Of a stretch of 64,000 bases of DNA, positions 53,268 through 63,018 are shown one piece after another (the stretch's first letter is position 1; the number at the start of each line of letters is the position of its first letter). The stretch is from assembly GCF_010119225.1 (NCBI RefSeq), contig NZ_WNKF01000001.1:186001-250000 (forward strand), read 5' to 3'. A program made the position numbers and the translations under genes. This DNA comes from Cyclobacterium roseum (GTDB lineage Bacteria; Bacteroidota; Bacteroidia; Cytophagales; Cyclobacteriaceae). Below the pieces are notes generated by a model that saw only the letters and a program-made list of their open reading frames with translations, did not search any database and was not told where the DNA came from.

Positions 53268-53279
53268 AATTTAGAAAAT

Positions 53280-54629
53280 TTGACCTTTAGTGAATTTAAT
53301 TTTGTTTCCGAGCTCCAGGAGGGCCTGGATGCCATGGGTTTTGAAAAACCAACGCCCATACAGGAGCAGGCCATTCCGCTGATCTTGCAGGGAAAAGACC
53401 TGATAGCAACTGCCCAAACCGGTACCGGGAAAACAGCTGCTTTTATTTTACCGGTGCTCAATCAAATCAGCCAAAGTCAGAAAAAAGGCGTAAAAGTACT
53501 CATTATTGCCCCGACCAGAGAGCTGGCCATACAGATTGACCAGCAAATTCAAGGGCTGGCTTATTTTCTGGGGATTAGTTCCATTCCTATTTATGGGGGA
53601 GGGGATGGAAATACCTGGGAGCAACAGCGAAAGGCGCTGGAGTTAGGGGCGGAAATTGTGGTGGCCACTCCGGGACGATTAATTGCCCTGTTGGCAGGTG
53701 GAAAAGTGAAATTTGAAGCCCTGGAACATTTAATTCTTGACGAAGCAGACCGTATGTTGGATATGGGCTTTTCGGAGGACATCCTCACGATTATCCAACA
53801 TCTGCCAAATAAAAGGCAAACCTTGCTGTTTTCGGCAACCATGCCGCCAAAGATCCGAAAGTTTTCTCAGCAAATACTCCACGAACCGGAGCAAATCTCC
53901 ATTGCACTTGGAAAAACCGCAAAAGGGGTAAGTCAATATGTGTATCATGTCTATGACGGTCAAAAAGAAGAATTGGTGCGGCAAATCCTGAATTCTCAGG
54001 ATTTTCAGGCTGTAATCATTTTTTGCTCTACCAAGGATAAAGTCAAGTCCTTGTTCAAAACCCTTCGTAAACAGTTTCAGGTGGAAGCATTTCATGCCGA
54101 CCTGGATCAGTCGGAACGAGAGCAAATCATGTCTTCCTTTAAAAATAAGTCCCTGAAAATTCTGGTGGCGACGGATATTCTTTCCAGAGGAATAGATGTG
54201 GAAGATATCGAAATGGTGATCAATTTTGATACCCCGAATGACCCGGAAGATTATGTTCACCGGGTTGGAAGGACGGCCAGAGCCGAAAAGAAAGGAAAGG
54301 CCGTCACCTTTGTCAATGAAAAAGACCGGTACAAATACCGGAACATAGAAAACCTAATTGGCTTGGAAATTGAGGTAGTACCAAACCCGGAAGTGATCGG
54401 GCCGGGACCGGATTTAAAAAGTGCCCCCTCCCGGAATCCACGAAGCGGAGGAAAACCCAAGGGCGGTGGTAAGCCAAAAGGCAAACCCAATAAATCCAAG
54501 CGCAAATTTAGGGATAATCCTTCCCAGGCAACGGGAAACGCCCGATCTGATGCAGAACGAAAAGAATCGGGAAACCCTTCCTCGCAGGAAGGAAAATTCC
54601 GAAAACGGAAAAACATTAAAGGTGAATAA
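53280..54629 (+). CDS. DEAD-box RNA helicase (RhlE-like)
   Basis: 449 residues. TTG at 53280 is the chosen start because it keeps the whole MTFSEFNFVSELQEG lead-in, with the conserved aromatic 17 residues before the Q motif (GFEKPTPIQ); the next ATG would cut it away. All motifs follow: TAQTGTGKTAAF (I), PTRELAIQ (Ia), DEADRMLDMGF (II), SAT (III), FCSTKDKV (IV), and HRVGRTARA (VI). The C-terminal tail of about 70 residues is Lys/Arg/Gly/Pro-rich, as in cold-adapted RhlE types. It unwinds RNA in ribosome assembly or decay. The upstream DoxX-like gene ends 12 bp before. Confidence 0.93.
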   Translation: MTFSEFNFVSELQEGLDAMGFEKPTPIQEQAIPLILQGKDLIATAQTGTGKTAAFILPVLNQISQSQKKGVKVLIIAPTRELAIQIDQQIQGLAYFLGISSIPIYGGGDGNTWEQQRKALELGAEIVVATPGRLIALLAGGKVKFEALEHLILDEADRMLDMGFSEDILTIIQHLPNKRQTLLFSATMPPKIRKFSQQILHEPEQISIALGKTAKGVSQYVYHVYDGQKEELVRQILNSQDFQAVIIFCSTKDKVKSLFKTLRKQFQVEAFHADLDQSEREQIMSSFKNKSLKILVATDILSRGIDVEDIEMVINFDTPNDPEDYVHRVGRTARAEKKGKAVTFVNEKDRYKYRNIENLIGLEIEVVPNPEVIGPGPDLKSAPSRNPRSGGKPKGGGKPKGKPNKSKRKFRDNPSQATGNARSDAERKESGNPSSQEGKFRKRKNIKGE

Positions 54630-54660
54630 AAAGAACACCTTGAACTAAACACAACTACCC

Positions 54661-55890
54661 ATGAATGACAAAAGCATCTACATCATAGGAGCTGGAATCT
54701 CTGGATTGGTAGCGGCCATTGAACTTGAAAGAGCGGGTTACTATCCGGTCATCCTGGAAGCAGGGGACCGAATAGGTGGAAGGATCAAAACAGATGAAGT
54801 GGACGGCTATTTGCTTGACCAGGGTTTTCAGGTTTTGCTTACAGCCTATCCTGAAATCCATCGATACCTGGATTTGGAAAAGCTGAAACTAAAAAAGTTT
54901 AGACCCGGAGCCATCATTTTCAAGCCGGATGCTACTTTTGTTATTCATGATCCATTGAGAAACCCGCTTAAAGGTGTTTCGATGGCATTCTCCAGGGTAG
55001 GAACCTTATGGGATAAAGTGAAATTATTTTCCCTAATCAAGCACCTGAAAGAAAAGGAAATAGATGCCATTTTTTCTTCCCCGCAAAGCAGTACACTTGA
55101 ATATTTAACCAAATTCGGATTTTCAAAAAAGATTATTGAGAACTTCTTTGCTCCCTTCTTTAAGGGAATCTTTCTGGAAACCTCCCTGGCTACTTCTTCA
55201 CGGATGTTTGAATTTGTGTTTAAAATGTTTGCAGAAGGGCATGCCAGTGTTCCTGCCTTGGGGATGGGACAAATTGCGCAACAGCTCTTTGACAAGTTGG
55301 AACACACCCAGATTCGGTTCAACACAAGGGTTACCGGGTTAAAGAAAAATCAGATCGAGTTGGCCGATGGAAATACCATTACTGCTGATGATATTATCCT
55401 TACCACGACACCTAATGAATTGACAGGGCAGGGGGAAGCCAAATTTCACCAGGTTACCAACCTGTACTTCACATTGCAAAAGTCCTTTATCGGTAAACCC
55501 ATGATTGGATTGGTGACCGATGAAAAATTTCTGATTAATAACCTGACCTTTATGACGGATGTAAGTCAGTCCTATGCCAAGGATGGAAGGGCCTTGCTTT
55601 CCGTTTCGGTAGTCAAAAATGTGGAAGAATTGGAAAACCTGGAAGAGCTGATCGCATTGGAGTTACAGGTACTTTCTGGAATAAAAGCCAGCTATTTCAA
55701 ACATGTAAAAACCTACACGATTTCAAGGGCTTTGCCGCAGATTAAAGATTCAAAAAACTGGATGCCGTATCAGCATACCAAATTGTACGACCATGTTCAC
55801 CTGGCAGGGGACTATATGCTGAATGGCTCCATTAATGCTGCCATGACCTCTGGTAGGTCAGCAGCAGAGGCAGTTATCGCCGGAGATTAG
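54661..55890 (+). CDS. NAD(P)/FAD-dependent oxidoreductase (amine oxidase/phytoene desaturase-like)
   Basis: 409 residues. The dinucleotide fold is GAGISGLVAAIELERAGYYP, with VILEAGDRIGGRI and KTDEVDGYLLDQGFQVLL as the typical flavin amine oxidase second motif. The C-terminal FAD contact is HLAGDYMLNGSINAAMTSGR. It has the fold of protoporphyrinogen oxidase and carotenoid desaturases, but no specific substrate can be read. No signal peptide. It follows the helicase by 31 bp and is convergent with the ABC transporter. Confidence 0.85.
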   Translation: MNDKSIYIIGAGISGLVAAIELERAGYYPVILEAGDRIGGRIKTDEVDGYLLDQGFQVLLTAYPEIHRYLDLEKLKLKKFRPGAIIFKPDATFVIHDPLRNPLKGVSMAFSRVGTLWDKVKLFSLIKHLKEKEIDAIFSSPQSSTLEYLTKFGFSKKIIENFFAPFFKGIFLETSLATSSRMFEFVFKMFAEGHASVPALGMGQIAQQLFDKLEHTQIRFNTRVTGLKKNQIELADGNTITADDIILTTTPNELTGQGEAKFHQVTNLYFTLQKSFIGKPMIGLVTDEKFLINNLTFMTDVSQSYAKDGRALLSVSVVKNVEELENLEELIALELQVLSGIKASYFKHVKTYTISRALPQIKDSKNWMPYQHTKLYDHVHLAGDYMLNGSINAAMTSGRSAAEAVIAGD

Positions 55891-55959
55891 TAACCCGGAT
55901 CAATGCTACCTGTTTTACCGTTATGGATCTGATAGTACACGATTGATTCAAATAGGAGA

Positions 55960-57702
55960 TTAAATTCTGGCCTGAAAGGTGTACAGGTCGAAGTACCGGC
56001 CTTGTGATGCAATCAGTTCTTCGTGTTTGCCCCTTTCCACAATTTTACCTTTTTCAATAACCAAAATCTGATCGGCTTGCCGGATCGTACTTAAGCGATG
56101 TGCAATTACGAAGGTGGTTCTTCCTTTCATTAAGCGCTTCAGACTGGATTGGATGTAATTTTCACTTTCTGCATCCAAATTACTGGTAGCTTCATCCAAA
56201 ATTAAAATCCTGGGATCCGCCAAAATAGCACGGGCAATGGCCAACCGCTGCCGCTGCCCACCGGAAAGTTTAACGCCTCGTTCCCCAATCACGGTGTCCA
56301 GGCCTTTTTCAAATTGATCGGTAAATTGATTCACATAGGCCGATGAGACCGCATCCTGGAAGGCTTCTTCCGAGGCATCGGGTCGGGGAAAGCGAATGTT
56401 TTCCCGAATGGTTCCCTCAAATAAAAAATCATCCTGCAACACCACCCCTAACTGACTACGGAATGAATCCAACGCTACCTTGCTAAGATCCTGCCCGTCT
56501 ATGGTTACTAATCCTTCGGTAGGTAACAGAAAAGAGGCCAATAATCCGGAAATCGTCGTTTTTCCGGACCCGGAACTGCCTACCAGTGCGGTAACCGACC
56601 CGGGAGCTGCTTCGAATGTAATGCCCTTTATGACTTCATTTCCAGGCTCATATCCAAAATGTACATCCTGAAATACGACCTTTCCCTGTATGTTTTCTAG
56701 AGAAATGGTTCGGTTAATGGGATCGGCCTCTAGCGGTAAATTCATCAGTTCCTCGGTGCGGTCTAGTCCGGCAAAGGCTTCGGTTAGCTGGCTGCCGATA
56801 TTACTCATTTGTAAAATGGGCGCAATCATAAATCCCAGCAGTAACGTGAACGCCAAAAAATCACCGAAAGTAAGTTGATCTTCCATAATCATATACCCCC
56901 CGATCCCCATAATTCCAGCAGATGCCAGCCCCAATAGAAAAGTGGCAGAACTGGTGACCACGCTGGTGGCCGTAAGGCTGCTTTTGACATTTAGGAAAAG
57001 CCGGTGAACCCCCGCTTCGAAAATGGCGGTTTCCTGTCTTTCGGCATTAAATCCTTTGATGACACGGATACCTCCCAGGGTTTCGGTCAATCTTCCTGTA
57101 ACCTCCGCATTTATTTTTCCCCGTTCCCTAAAGATAGGACGGATTTTACCAAAAGCCTTGAGAGAGATGAAGCCGAAAATAATAACCGGGACAAGTACGT
57201 ATAGCGTCATTTTTGGACTGATGTAAATGAGTAAAACCAGACTAATCAGGGAGGTTAAAACGCCCCCAACCATCTGAGCCAGTCCGGTACCGACCAGATT
57301 TCGAACTCCTTCCACATCAGTCATTACCCGGGAAACGAGTTCACCGGTTTTGGCATTGTCAAAAAAGCGTATCGGAAGGCGAATGATATGCGCCTGCACT
57401 TGGGTACGCAACTTGGCAATCAAATTCTGAGCTTCCACACTCAGTATCTGGGTTAGTCCGTACGAAGTAACTGCCTGGAGCGTCACGGCCACGGTTACCG
57501 CCAGTATCAGCCATTTTAGCAAGTCAAAATTATTGGAGGGAATCACTTCGTCCACCAGGTATTTACTGGCATAGGGCAAAACCAATCCCGACAGCCGGCT
57601 GATGACGATAAGTATCAGGCCTATAAAAACGAACTTTCTTCTAGGCCAGATAATGGTTTTGAATACGTTTTTTAAATTAACATTTCCGGTATTCTTTTTC
57701 AT
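55960..57702 (-). CDS. ABC exporter half-transporter (MsbA/multidrug type)
   Basis: 580 residues. The N-terminal membrane domain (about 20-310) has six segments (FVFIGLILIVISRLSGLVLP is the first), and the ATP-binding domain (about 335-575) has Walker A GSSGSGKT, Q-loop VVLQDDFLFEGTIREN, signature LSGGQRQRLAIARA, Walker B ILILDEATSNLD and the H-loop IAHRLSTI. It acts as a homodimer, exporting lipid, drugs or peptides from the inner membrane. No accessory domain is fused. Its promoter lies in the AT-rich 442-bp gap upstream. Confidence 0.92.
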   Translation of the reverse strand: MKKNTGNVNLKNVFKTIIWPRRKFVFIGLILIVISRLSGLVLPYASKYLVDEVIPSNNFDLLKWLILAVTVAVTLQAVTSYGLTQILSVEAQNLIAKLRTQVQAHIIRLPIRFFDNAKTGELVSRVMTDVEGVRNLVGTGLAQMVGGVLTSLISLVLLIYISPKMTLYVLVPVIIFGFISLKAFGKIRPIFRERGKINAEVTGRLTETLGGIRVIKGFNAERQETAIFEAGVHRLFLNVKSSLTATSVVTSSATFLLGLASAGIMGIGGYMIMEDQLTFGDFLAFTLLLGFMIAPILQMSNIGSQLTEAFAGLDRTEELMNLPLEADPINRTISLENIQGKVVFQDVHFGYEPGNEVIKGITFEAAPGSVTALVGSSGSGKTTISGLLASFLLPTEGLVTIDGQDLSKVALDSFRSQLGVVLQDDFLFEGTIRENIRFPRPDASEEAFQDAVSSAYVNQFTDQFEKGLDTVIGERGVKLSGGQRQRLAIARAILADPRILILDEATSNLDAESENYIQSSLKRLMKGRTTFVIAHRLSTIRQADQILVIEKGKIVERGKHEELIASQGRYFDLYTFQARI

Positions 57703-58144
57703 GGGTTCCTTTTCGATAGGAGCGAAATTTAGTCATTTATTCTCCCAATTCTCCGAATATTCTGAAAATTCCAGTCTGCAAACGATTGCGGGGTCTTGTG
57801 ATAAACAGCGCGAATATGTATGGGTTCGATGTGGATTAATATTAGATAAATTCATTATAGAAATAGATTTATTATTAATAAAAAATTTAATAAAAAATTG
57901 AAATTATACCATTAAATTCGACATCGCTATTGGTTTTGGCAAGATGTTTGACAATCGATTAACTGAGAACCTTTTGAAGGAAAATGTTTTTAAGATTGGT
58001 TAGGACTTCTTTTAAAAAGCAACTTCATTAATAATTTTATTCCAAGTGCAGGAATCTGTAAACTAACTAGTATAAGGTACCGCTGCTATAGGAGTGATGT
58101 CATTACAAATCAGGAATTGTAATAAACCTAAATATACCATCCAA
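57703..58144 (+). other. 442-bp divergent intergenic region between ABC exporter and catalase
   Basis: No gene is supported. The sequence is very AT-rich at 57840-57905, with runs of A and T that could favour DNA bending. I looked for TAnnTTTG elements and found only imperfect ones. Both flanking genes should be driven from here; any oxidative-stress operator for the catalase would also lie here, but I could not identify one. Confidence 0.6.
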
Positions 58145-60274
58145 ATGAAAAATTCCGAAAATCAGCCAAACCAAAAGCGCAAGGATTTAGAAAGAAACAC
58201 CTTGAAAAATGAAAAAGAGGCCATGACTACCGATCAGGGACTCAAAATTAATGATGATCAAAATAGCCTTAAGGCTGGAGACCGGGGGCCTTCGCTACTG
58301 GAGGATTTTATTTTAAGGGAGAAGATTACCCATTTTGACCATGAGCGAATTCCGGAGCGCATCGTACACGCCAGAGGATCTGGTGCACATGGGGTGTTTA
58401 AGTTGCATACCTCTCTGAGTGCATATACCAAGGCAAAAATTTTTACTGAAGTAGGCGTGGAAACGCCCGTTTTTACCAGGTTTTCTACTGTCGCAGGTTC
58501 CAAGGGAAGCACTGATTTGGCCAGGGATGTTCGGGGTTTTGCAGTAAAATTCTACACAGAAGGAGGAAATTACGATTTGGTGGGGAATAATATTCCCGTG
58601 TTTTTCATTCAGGATGCGATGAAATTTCCCGACTTAGTGCATGCTGTCAAACCTGAACCCCATAATGAAGTGCCGCAAGCGGCATCTGCTCACGACACGT
58701 TTTGGGATTTCATTTCCCTGATGCCAGAATCGCTTCACATGATCATGTGGGTCATGAGCGACCGCGCGATACCCCGTAGTTTACGTATGATGGAAGGTTT
58801 TGGAGTCCACACTTTTCGCTTGATCAATGATAAAAATGAGTCCACTTTTGTGAAATTTCATTGGAAACCAAAGTTGGGCGTACATTCGGTCCTCTGGGAC
58901 GAGGCCCAAAAGATTTCCGGGAAAGACAGCGATTTCCATAAAAGGGATTTATGGAATGCCATCGAAGAAGGCGATTTTCCTGAGTGGGAGTTGGGGGTTC
59001 AATTGATATCAGAGGAAGATGAACATAAATTTGATTTTGATCTACTTGATCCCACAAAACTGGTCCCTGAATCCGAGGTACCGGTAAAGCTAATTGGTAC
59101 CATGACACTAAACCGGAATCCGGCAAATTTCTTTGCCGAAACCGAGCAGGTAGCTTTTCATCCGGGGCATTTGGTACCGGGTATTGATTTCACCAATGAC
59201 CCCTTGTTGCAAGGTAGGCTATTTAGTTATACGGATACCCAGCTTAGTAGATTGGGAAGTCCCAACTTTCATGAAATCCCAATCAACAGATCCATCAATC
59301 CGATCAGAAACAACCAGCGAGATGGGCACATGCGGCAACAAATTAATGAAGGCGTCTCTAGCTACCACCCAAATACAACAGGAGGGGGATGCCCGTTTCA
59401 GGCAATGATGAAAGATGGTGGGTTTCACAGCCATCAAGAACGGATCGACGGAAAGAAGATCCGCACCAGGAGCAGGTCTTTTATGGATCATTTTAGTCAG
59501 GCCCGGCTGTTTTTCAGAAGTCAGACCGAGACGGAGCAACAGCACATCATAAATGCCCTGCAATTTGAACTTTCCAAAGTAACGCGCAACTCTGTCCGAG
59601 AGAATATGGTTGATCAGTTGACCAATATTGATATGAATCTGGCAAAAAAAGTGGCTGAGGCCATCGGTGTCGACATCCCAGAAAAACCCGCCAAGCCAGT
59701 AAATGAAGGAATACCGGCAGATGCGGATAAAACACACTACACTTCTATTGTAAAAGATCCCAAAACCAACTCCGATGATGCGCTCAGTATCATTAAAAAT
59801 CTGAAGCACGCTGCAAAGACGAGAAATGTCGCCTACCTCACACTTGAAAAGGAGGAAATACAAGGTTTTAAAGAATTGGAGCGAAAGTTAAAAAAGGAAG
59901 GAGCTAAATTGAAAGTCGTTTCTACCAGACTTGGAAAAATTCAGATTGGTTCCGGTGAAGAGGTGGAAATTTCCGAAACATTTTTTAACACGGATTCCGT
60001 CCTATATGATGCCCTCGTAATAGGAGGTGGGAAGATGAGTAGTGCCGAACTTTTGGGCCATGGAAAAGTGAAAGAATTTGCGATGGATGCTTTTAACCAT
60101 TGCAAGCCAATTCTGGTCTTGTCAGGGGTGGAAGGGTTTATTAAAGATTTAGGCCTGCCTTGTTGTAAAACGGAGATGAAAACTGCCTCCGAACTTTTTA
60201 TTGATACCACCAGTGATGGGTTTTTGAAATCTCTTTCCAAGCACAGAATTTGGGCTAGAGAGGAACTCCTGTAG
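58145..60274 (+). CDS. katE: Large-subunit catalase (KatE/HPII type) with C-terminal DJ-1-like domain
   Basis: 709 residues from the ATG at 58145; 17 codons of upstream frame exist but lack family similarity. The catalytic His is in [15 protein letters not shown], the Asn-containing distal region is in [16 protein letters not shown], and the haem Tyr is in [18 protein letters not shown]. The C-terminal about 140 residues (from [18 protein letters not shown] to [11 protein letters not shown]) form the flavodoxin/DJ-1-like domain of large catalases. It removes hydrogen peroxide in the cytoplasm. An intrinsic terminator follows, 7 bp after the stop. Confidence 0.94.
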   Translation: MKNSENQPNQKRKDLERNTLKNEKEAMTTDQGLKINDDQNSLKAGDRGPSLLEDFILREKITHFDHERIPERIVHARGSGAHGVFKLHTSLSAYTKAKIFTEVGVETPVFTRFSTVAGSKGSTDLARDVRGFAVKFYTEGGNYDLVGNNIPVFFIQDAMKFPDLVHAVKPEPHNEVPQAASAHDTFWDFISLMPESLHMIMWVMSDRAIPRSLRMMEGFGVHTFRLINDKNESTFVKFHWKPKLGVHSVLWDEAQKISGKDSDFHKRDLWNAIEEGDFPEWELGVQLISEEDEHKFDFDLLDPTKLVPESEVPVKLIGTMTLNRNPANFFAETEQVAFHPGHLVPGIDFTNDPLLQGRLFSYTDTQLSRLGSPNFHEIPINRSINPIRNNQRDGHMRQQINEGVSSYHPNTTGGGCPFQAMMKDGGFHSHQERIDGKKIRTRSRSFMDHFSQARLFFRSQTETEQQHIINALQFELSKVTRNSVRENMVDQLTNIDMNLAKKVAEAIGVDIPEKPAKPVNEGIPADADKTHYTSIVKDPKTNSDDALSIIKNLKHAAKTRNVAYLTLEKEEIQGFKELERKLKKEGAKLKVVSTRLGKIQIGSGEEVEISETFFNTDSVLYDALVIGGGKMSSAELLGHGKVKEFAMDAFNHCKPILVLSGVEGFIKDLGLPCCKTEMKTASELFIDTTSDGFLKSLSKHRIWAREELL

Positions 60275-60280
60275 AAATCC

Positions 60281-60310
60281 AAAAACCGCAACAATGGTTG
60301 CGGTTTTTTT
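60281..60310 (+). terminator. Intrinsic terminator after katE
   Basis: AAAAACCGCAAC (60281-60292) pairs with GTTGCGGTTTTT (60297-60308) across a 4-nt loop (AATG), followed by more T. The stem plus T run is a textbook Rho-independent terminator. On the opposite strand the A-rich arm also gives a T tract, so it could end the convergent GGT transcript too. Confidence 0.85.
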
Positions 60311-60369
60311 ACTTTCTGGTTAATAACATTTCTTACATACTAGTCATCATACTGGTTTTTGCTATTTTA

Positions 60370-62067
60370 TTAGAAGCCTGAGGCGGAATCCATCCCTCTT
60401 GGATCAGCAGCACCTTCAAGTTTACCATCTTCCCTTACTAAAATAGCGTCCACACGTCCGATGCCACTTCGTTCATTGAGTTCATGCCCTTTGGCTTGTA
60501 ATAATTCCAATATCACGTTTCCTTCAAAGCCTTTTTCATAGGAGATTACGTCCGGTTTCCACTGACTATGAAATCTTTTTTCATTTACAGCTTCTTGCAT
60601 GTTCATGCCAAAATCCATTACGTTAACGATGGCCTGAAAAACAGAAGTGGGAATGGTAGATCCGCCTGGAGTACCTACTACCATAAATAATTCTCCGTTT
60701 TTCTCCAATATAGTAGGCGTCATAGAGCTCAGCATTCGCTTTTCGGGCTCTATTTTGTTGGCTTCTCCGCCTAGCACACCAAACATATTGGGAAATCCAG
60801 GTTTGATAGAAAAATCATCCATTTCGTTGTTGAGTATAAATCCTGCCCCATCTACCAGGACCTTAGATCCCATTCCGCCATTCAAGGTGGTAGTACAGGA
60901 AACTGCGTTGCCCTGCTCATCTACAATAGAAAAATGAGTGGTCTCCTCACTCATGGACAAAATTTTACCTTCCATGATTACATCAGAAGGAGTGGCCGCT
61001 TCAGGATCAAAATTGGCAAACCGCTGAGAAAGGTATTCACCGTCCAATAATTCAGCCACCGGTACCGGGTAAAAATCTGCATCTCCCATATAGGCGGCCC
61101 GGTCCGCAAATATCCTTCTTTCCATTTCTGTTTTCAAATGAAGGTAACCTGCATAGGCTTTGTTTTCATTGGAAATGGGGTGTTTTTCCAATATACTCAA
61201 CATTTGGAGAAGGATTAGCCCCCCGCTACTGGGAGGTCCCATGGTAATGATGGTCGCATCCTTATAATCACCTACCAAAGGTTCCCTCCAGGTGCTTTCG
61301 TATTTTTCCAGGTCTTCCAGGCTGATGATTCCACCGCCTCTTTCCATTTCAGCTACAATATAATCTGCCACTGAGCCGGCGTAGAAACCTTCCCTTCCCT
61401 GATTACGGATGTGTTTCAGCGTAGTGGCGAGTTGGCTTTGGACAAAAAGGTCACCGGCTTTCCATGCCTTTCCGGTAAAATGGACAGGGTCAACCGTGGA
61501 ATATTTTTTGAGATTTTCAGATGCACGGGTAAAATAGGCTGCTTCATCCTCGGTCAATTCGAATCCTTCTTCGGCTAATTTTATGGCGGGATTTACCAAT
61601 TCACTCCATTCCATGGAGCCTAATTTTTCATGGGCTTTCACCATGCCGTCCACCGTACCGGGTACCCCGGAGGCCAGGTGTCCGCTTCTACTTTTATCGG
61701 GTAGTGCTTCTCCGTCTTCATCCAGGTACATATCTCTTCCTGCTGCCAGGGGAGCTTTTTCCCGGTAATCCAGGGAGTGGTAGGCACCATCCTGCTCGCG
61801 AATAACCATAAATCCCCCGCCACCAATATTGCCTGCTTGAGGGTAAACTACTGCCAGTGCCATGTGTACCGCAATGGCTGCATCTATCGCATTGCCGCCT
61901 TGCTGTAAAATATCCTTTCCCACATCCGATGCCAGGGGATGGGCCGAGACGACCATTGCATTAGAGGACAACAGTCCTTCGGCCTTTTCTTTTGGCTGGC
62001 AGGAAACAGCTAGTCCAAGGATAATGGCAAATAGAAAGGCGGCCGGTTTTACAAATTTCATTTTCAT
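60370..62067 (-). CDS. ggt: Gamma-glutamyltransferase lipoprotein
   Basis: 565 residues with lipobox LAVSC at about 19-23, so anchored in the outer or inner membrane and facing the periplasm. The nucleophile Thr is in EETTHFSIVDEQG. Other hallmarks are HPLASDVGKDILQQGGNAID, AIAVHMALAVVYPQAGNIGG, SMTPTILEKNGELFMVVGTP and GGSTIPTS (the GG-S-x-I motif). The enzyme degrades glutathione and gamma-glutamyl peptides. It is closer to E. coli GGT than the copy at 51002. It is separated from katE by the terminator (convergent). Confidence 0.93.
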   Translation of the reverse strand: MKMKFVKPAAFLFAIILGLAVSCQPKEKAEGLLSSNAMVVSAHPLASDVGKDILQQGGNAIDAAIAVHMALAVVYPQAGNIGGGGFMVIREQDGAYHSLDYREKAPLAAGRDMYLDEDGEALPDKSRSGHLASGVPGTVDGMVKAHEKLGSMEWSELVNPAIKLAEEGFELTEDEAAYFTRASENLKKYSTVDPVHFTGKAWKAGDLFVQSQLATTLKHIRNQGREGFYAGSVADYIVAEMERGGGIISLEDLEKYESTWREPLVGDYKDATIITMGPPSSGGLILLQMLSILEKHPISNENKAYAGYLHLKTEMERRIFADRAAYMGDADFYPVPVAELLDGEYLSQRFANFDPEAATPSDVIMEGKILSMSEETTHFSIVDEQGNAVSCTTTLNGGMGSKVLVDGAGFILNNEMDDFSIKPGFPNMFGVLGGEANKIEPEKRMLSSMTPTILEKNGELFMVVGTPGGSTIPTSVFQAIVNVMDFGMNMQEAVNEKRFHSQWKPDVISYEKGFEGNVILELLQAKGHELNERSGIGRVDAILVREDGKLEGAADPRGMDSASGF

Positions 62068-62223
62068 AATTATATGTTAGTGGTTTGATCTGCTGATGGT
62101 AAAAATCGAGGTCGACTACCGAAAATAGGAAATAGAAAAGGCCTTTTGGGTATATTTCGGAGGCAAATTATCAAAAACTTCCGAAAAATCTGAAATTTCA
62201 GTAATTTATTTCACCACTTAATT

Positions 62224-62562
62224 TTAGTGATGGATTTTCTTTAAAAAAGACTGTAAGTCATCTTCCAGTTCAAGAAGCTTTTGAAACAGGTCCTTATGAT
62301 ACAGCGGAAAAAGGTTGGGGATATCGGCCTCTATTTTTTCAATATGCTCATTGATCTCAGTAGCTCCCAAAAATCCAAATACAGGCTTGGTTTTATGAAA
62401 TTTTTGCTTGATAGCGGTTATTTCTCCCAAATCATACAAAGGCATCAGGTTTTTTAAATCCTGAATATTCAGATCAATGACCAATTCAATTATTTCATAA
62501 ATCAGGTCAAGGTCCTGATCAAAATAATGATAGATCATGTCCGGTTTGATCTGTTTGTACAT
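62224..62562 (-). CDS. Hpt-domain phosphotransfer protein
   Basis: 112 residues, all alpha-helical. The Hpt signature is IKQKFHKTKPVFGFLGATEI, in which the His of KFHKTKP is the likely phosphoacceptor (compare AHKLKGSSGFLGA). The rest is a four-helix-bundle pattern (LIYEIIELVIDLNIQDLKNL). It would relay phosphate between a hybrid sensor kinase and a response regulator, neither of which is in the window. Small monodomain protein in the cytoplasm. Confidence 0.78.
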   Translation of the reverse strand: MYKQIKPDMIYHYFDQDLDLIYEIIELVIDLNIQDLKNLMPLYDLGEITAIKQKFHKTKPVFGFLGATEINEHIEKIEADIPNLFPLYHKDLFQKLLELEDDLQSFLKKIHH

Positions 62563-62610
62563 ATAATTGGGAAATTAGCAGTAAAGAAAAGGTGATAAAT
62601 AAGTTTGCCT

Positions 62611-62628
62611 GTAATAATCTACTATTAC
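62611..62628. repeat. Short inverted repeat upstream of the Hpt gene
   Basis: GTAATA (62611-62616) and TATTAC (62623-62628) with a 6-bp spacer; the palindrome TTACGTAA overlaps its right arm at 62625-62632. It lies in the divergent region between the Hpt gene and the small membrane protein and could be an operator. The remaining gap 62563-62835 is AT-rich with no other gene. Confidence 0.25.
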
Positions 62629-62761
62629 GTAAACGCAAAACTAGCACTCAATAGATGTATTGGCTTAATAAAACTTTAATAAATTTAAAAAAATTCCCTT
62701 TTGTCACGGCAGTAACTGTTAATGTTCAACTGAGAAACGAACCAAAACCCTCAATATTCCC

Positions 62762-62769
62762 TAATTTTG
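62762..62769 (+). promoter_or_regulatory. Candidate -7 element (TAATTTTG)
   Basis: Exact TAnnTTTG match, 67 bp before the ATG at 62836. No TTTG lies about 19 bp upstream, so it is a partial match. Confidence 0.25.
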
Positions 62770-62835
62770 TATTTACTTGGGAACTATTTCGTGAATCTGA
62801 AGTTTTATCAAAATGGCCCATCAAATTGCTTGTCA

Positions 62836-62982
62836 ATGAATCGAAATAAGTGGATATTCCTCATTTTTGGACTGGTTTTTATGATTATTATGATCTTGAT
62901 TGGGATAGACATGTCGTCAAAGACCACCTTTCCTGGTTCAAAAGGAAATTTGAAAGAAAGAATCGAAAATAATCAACGCTGA
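62836..62982 (+). CDS. Small single-pass membrane protein of unknown function
   Basis: 48 residues from the ATG at 62836 (a longer frame starts at 62767, but the first 23 codons look like non-coding AT-rich sequence). One hydrophobic segment, WIFLIFGLVFMIIMILIGID, is followed by a polar tail TTFPGSKGNLKERIENNQR. Similar short proteins with a membrane helix plus a TTFPGSK-like tail recur in Cytophagales, from memory. It ends 36 bp before the next gene. No function can be assigned. Confidence 0.6.
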   Translation: MNRNKWIFLIFGLVFMIIMILIGIDMSSKTTFPGSKGNLKERIENNQR

Positions 62983-63018
62983 TTTTTCAGAAACGGAATT
63001 TTCATTACCTTTTAATCT

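Noticed and set aside
62655-62849. 64-codon frame before the small membrane protein
   Set aside because: It lies in AT-rich intergenic sequence with no family similarity. The downstream ATG at 62836 gives a credible membrane protein instead.
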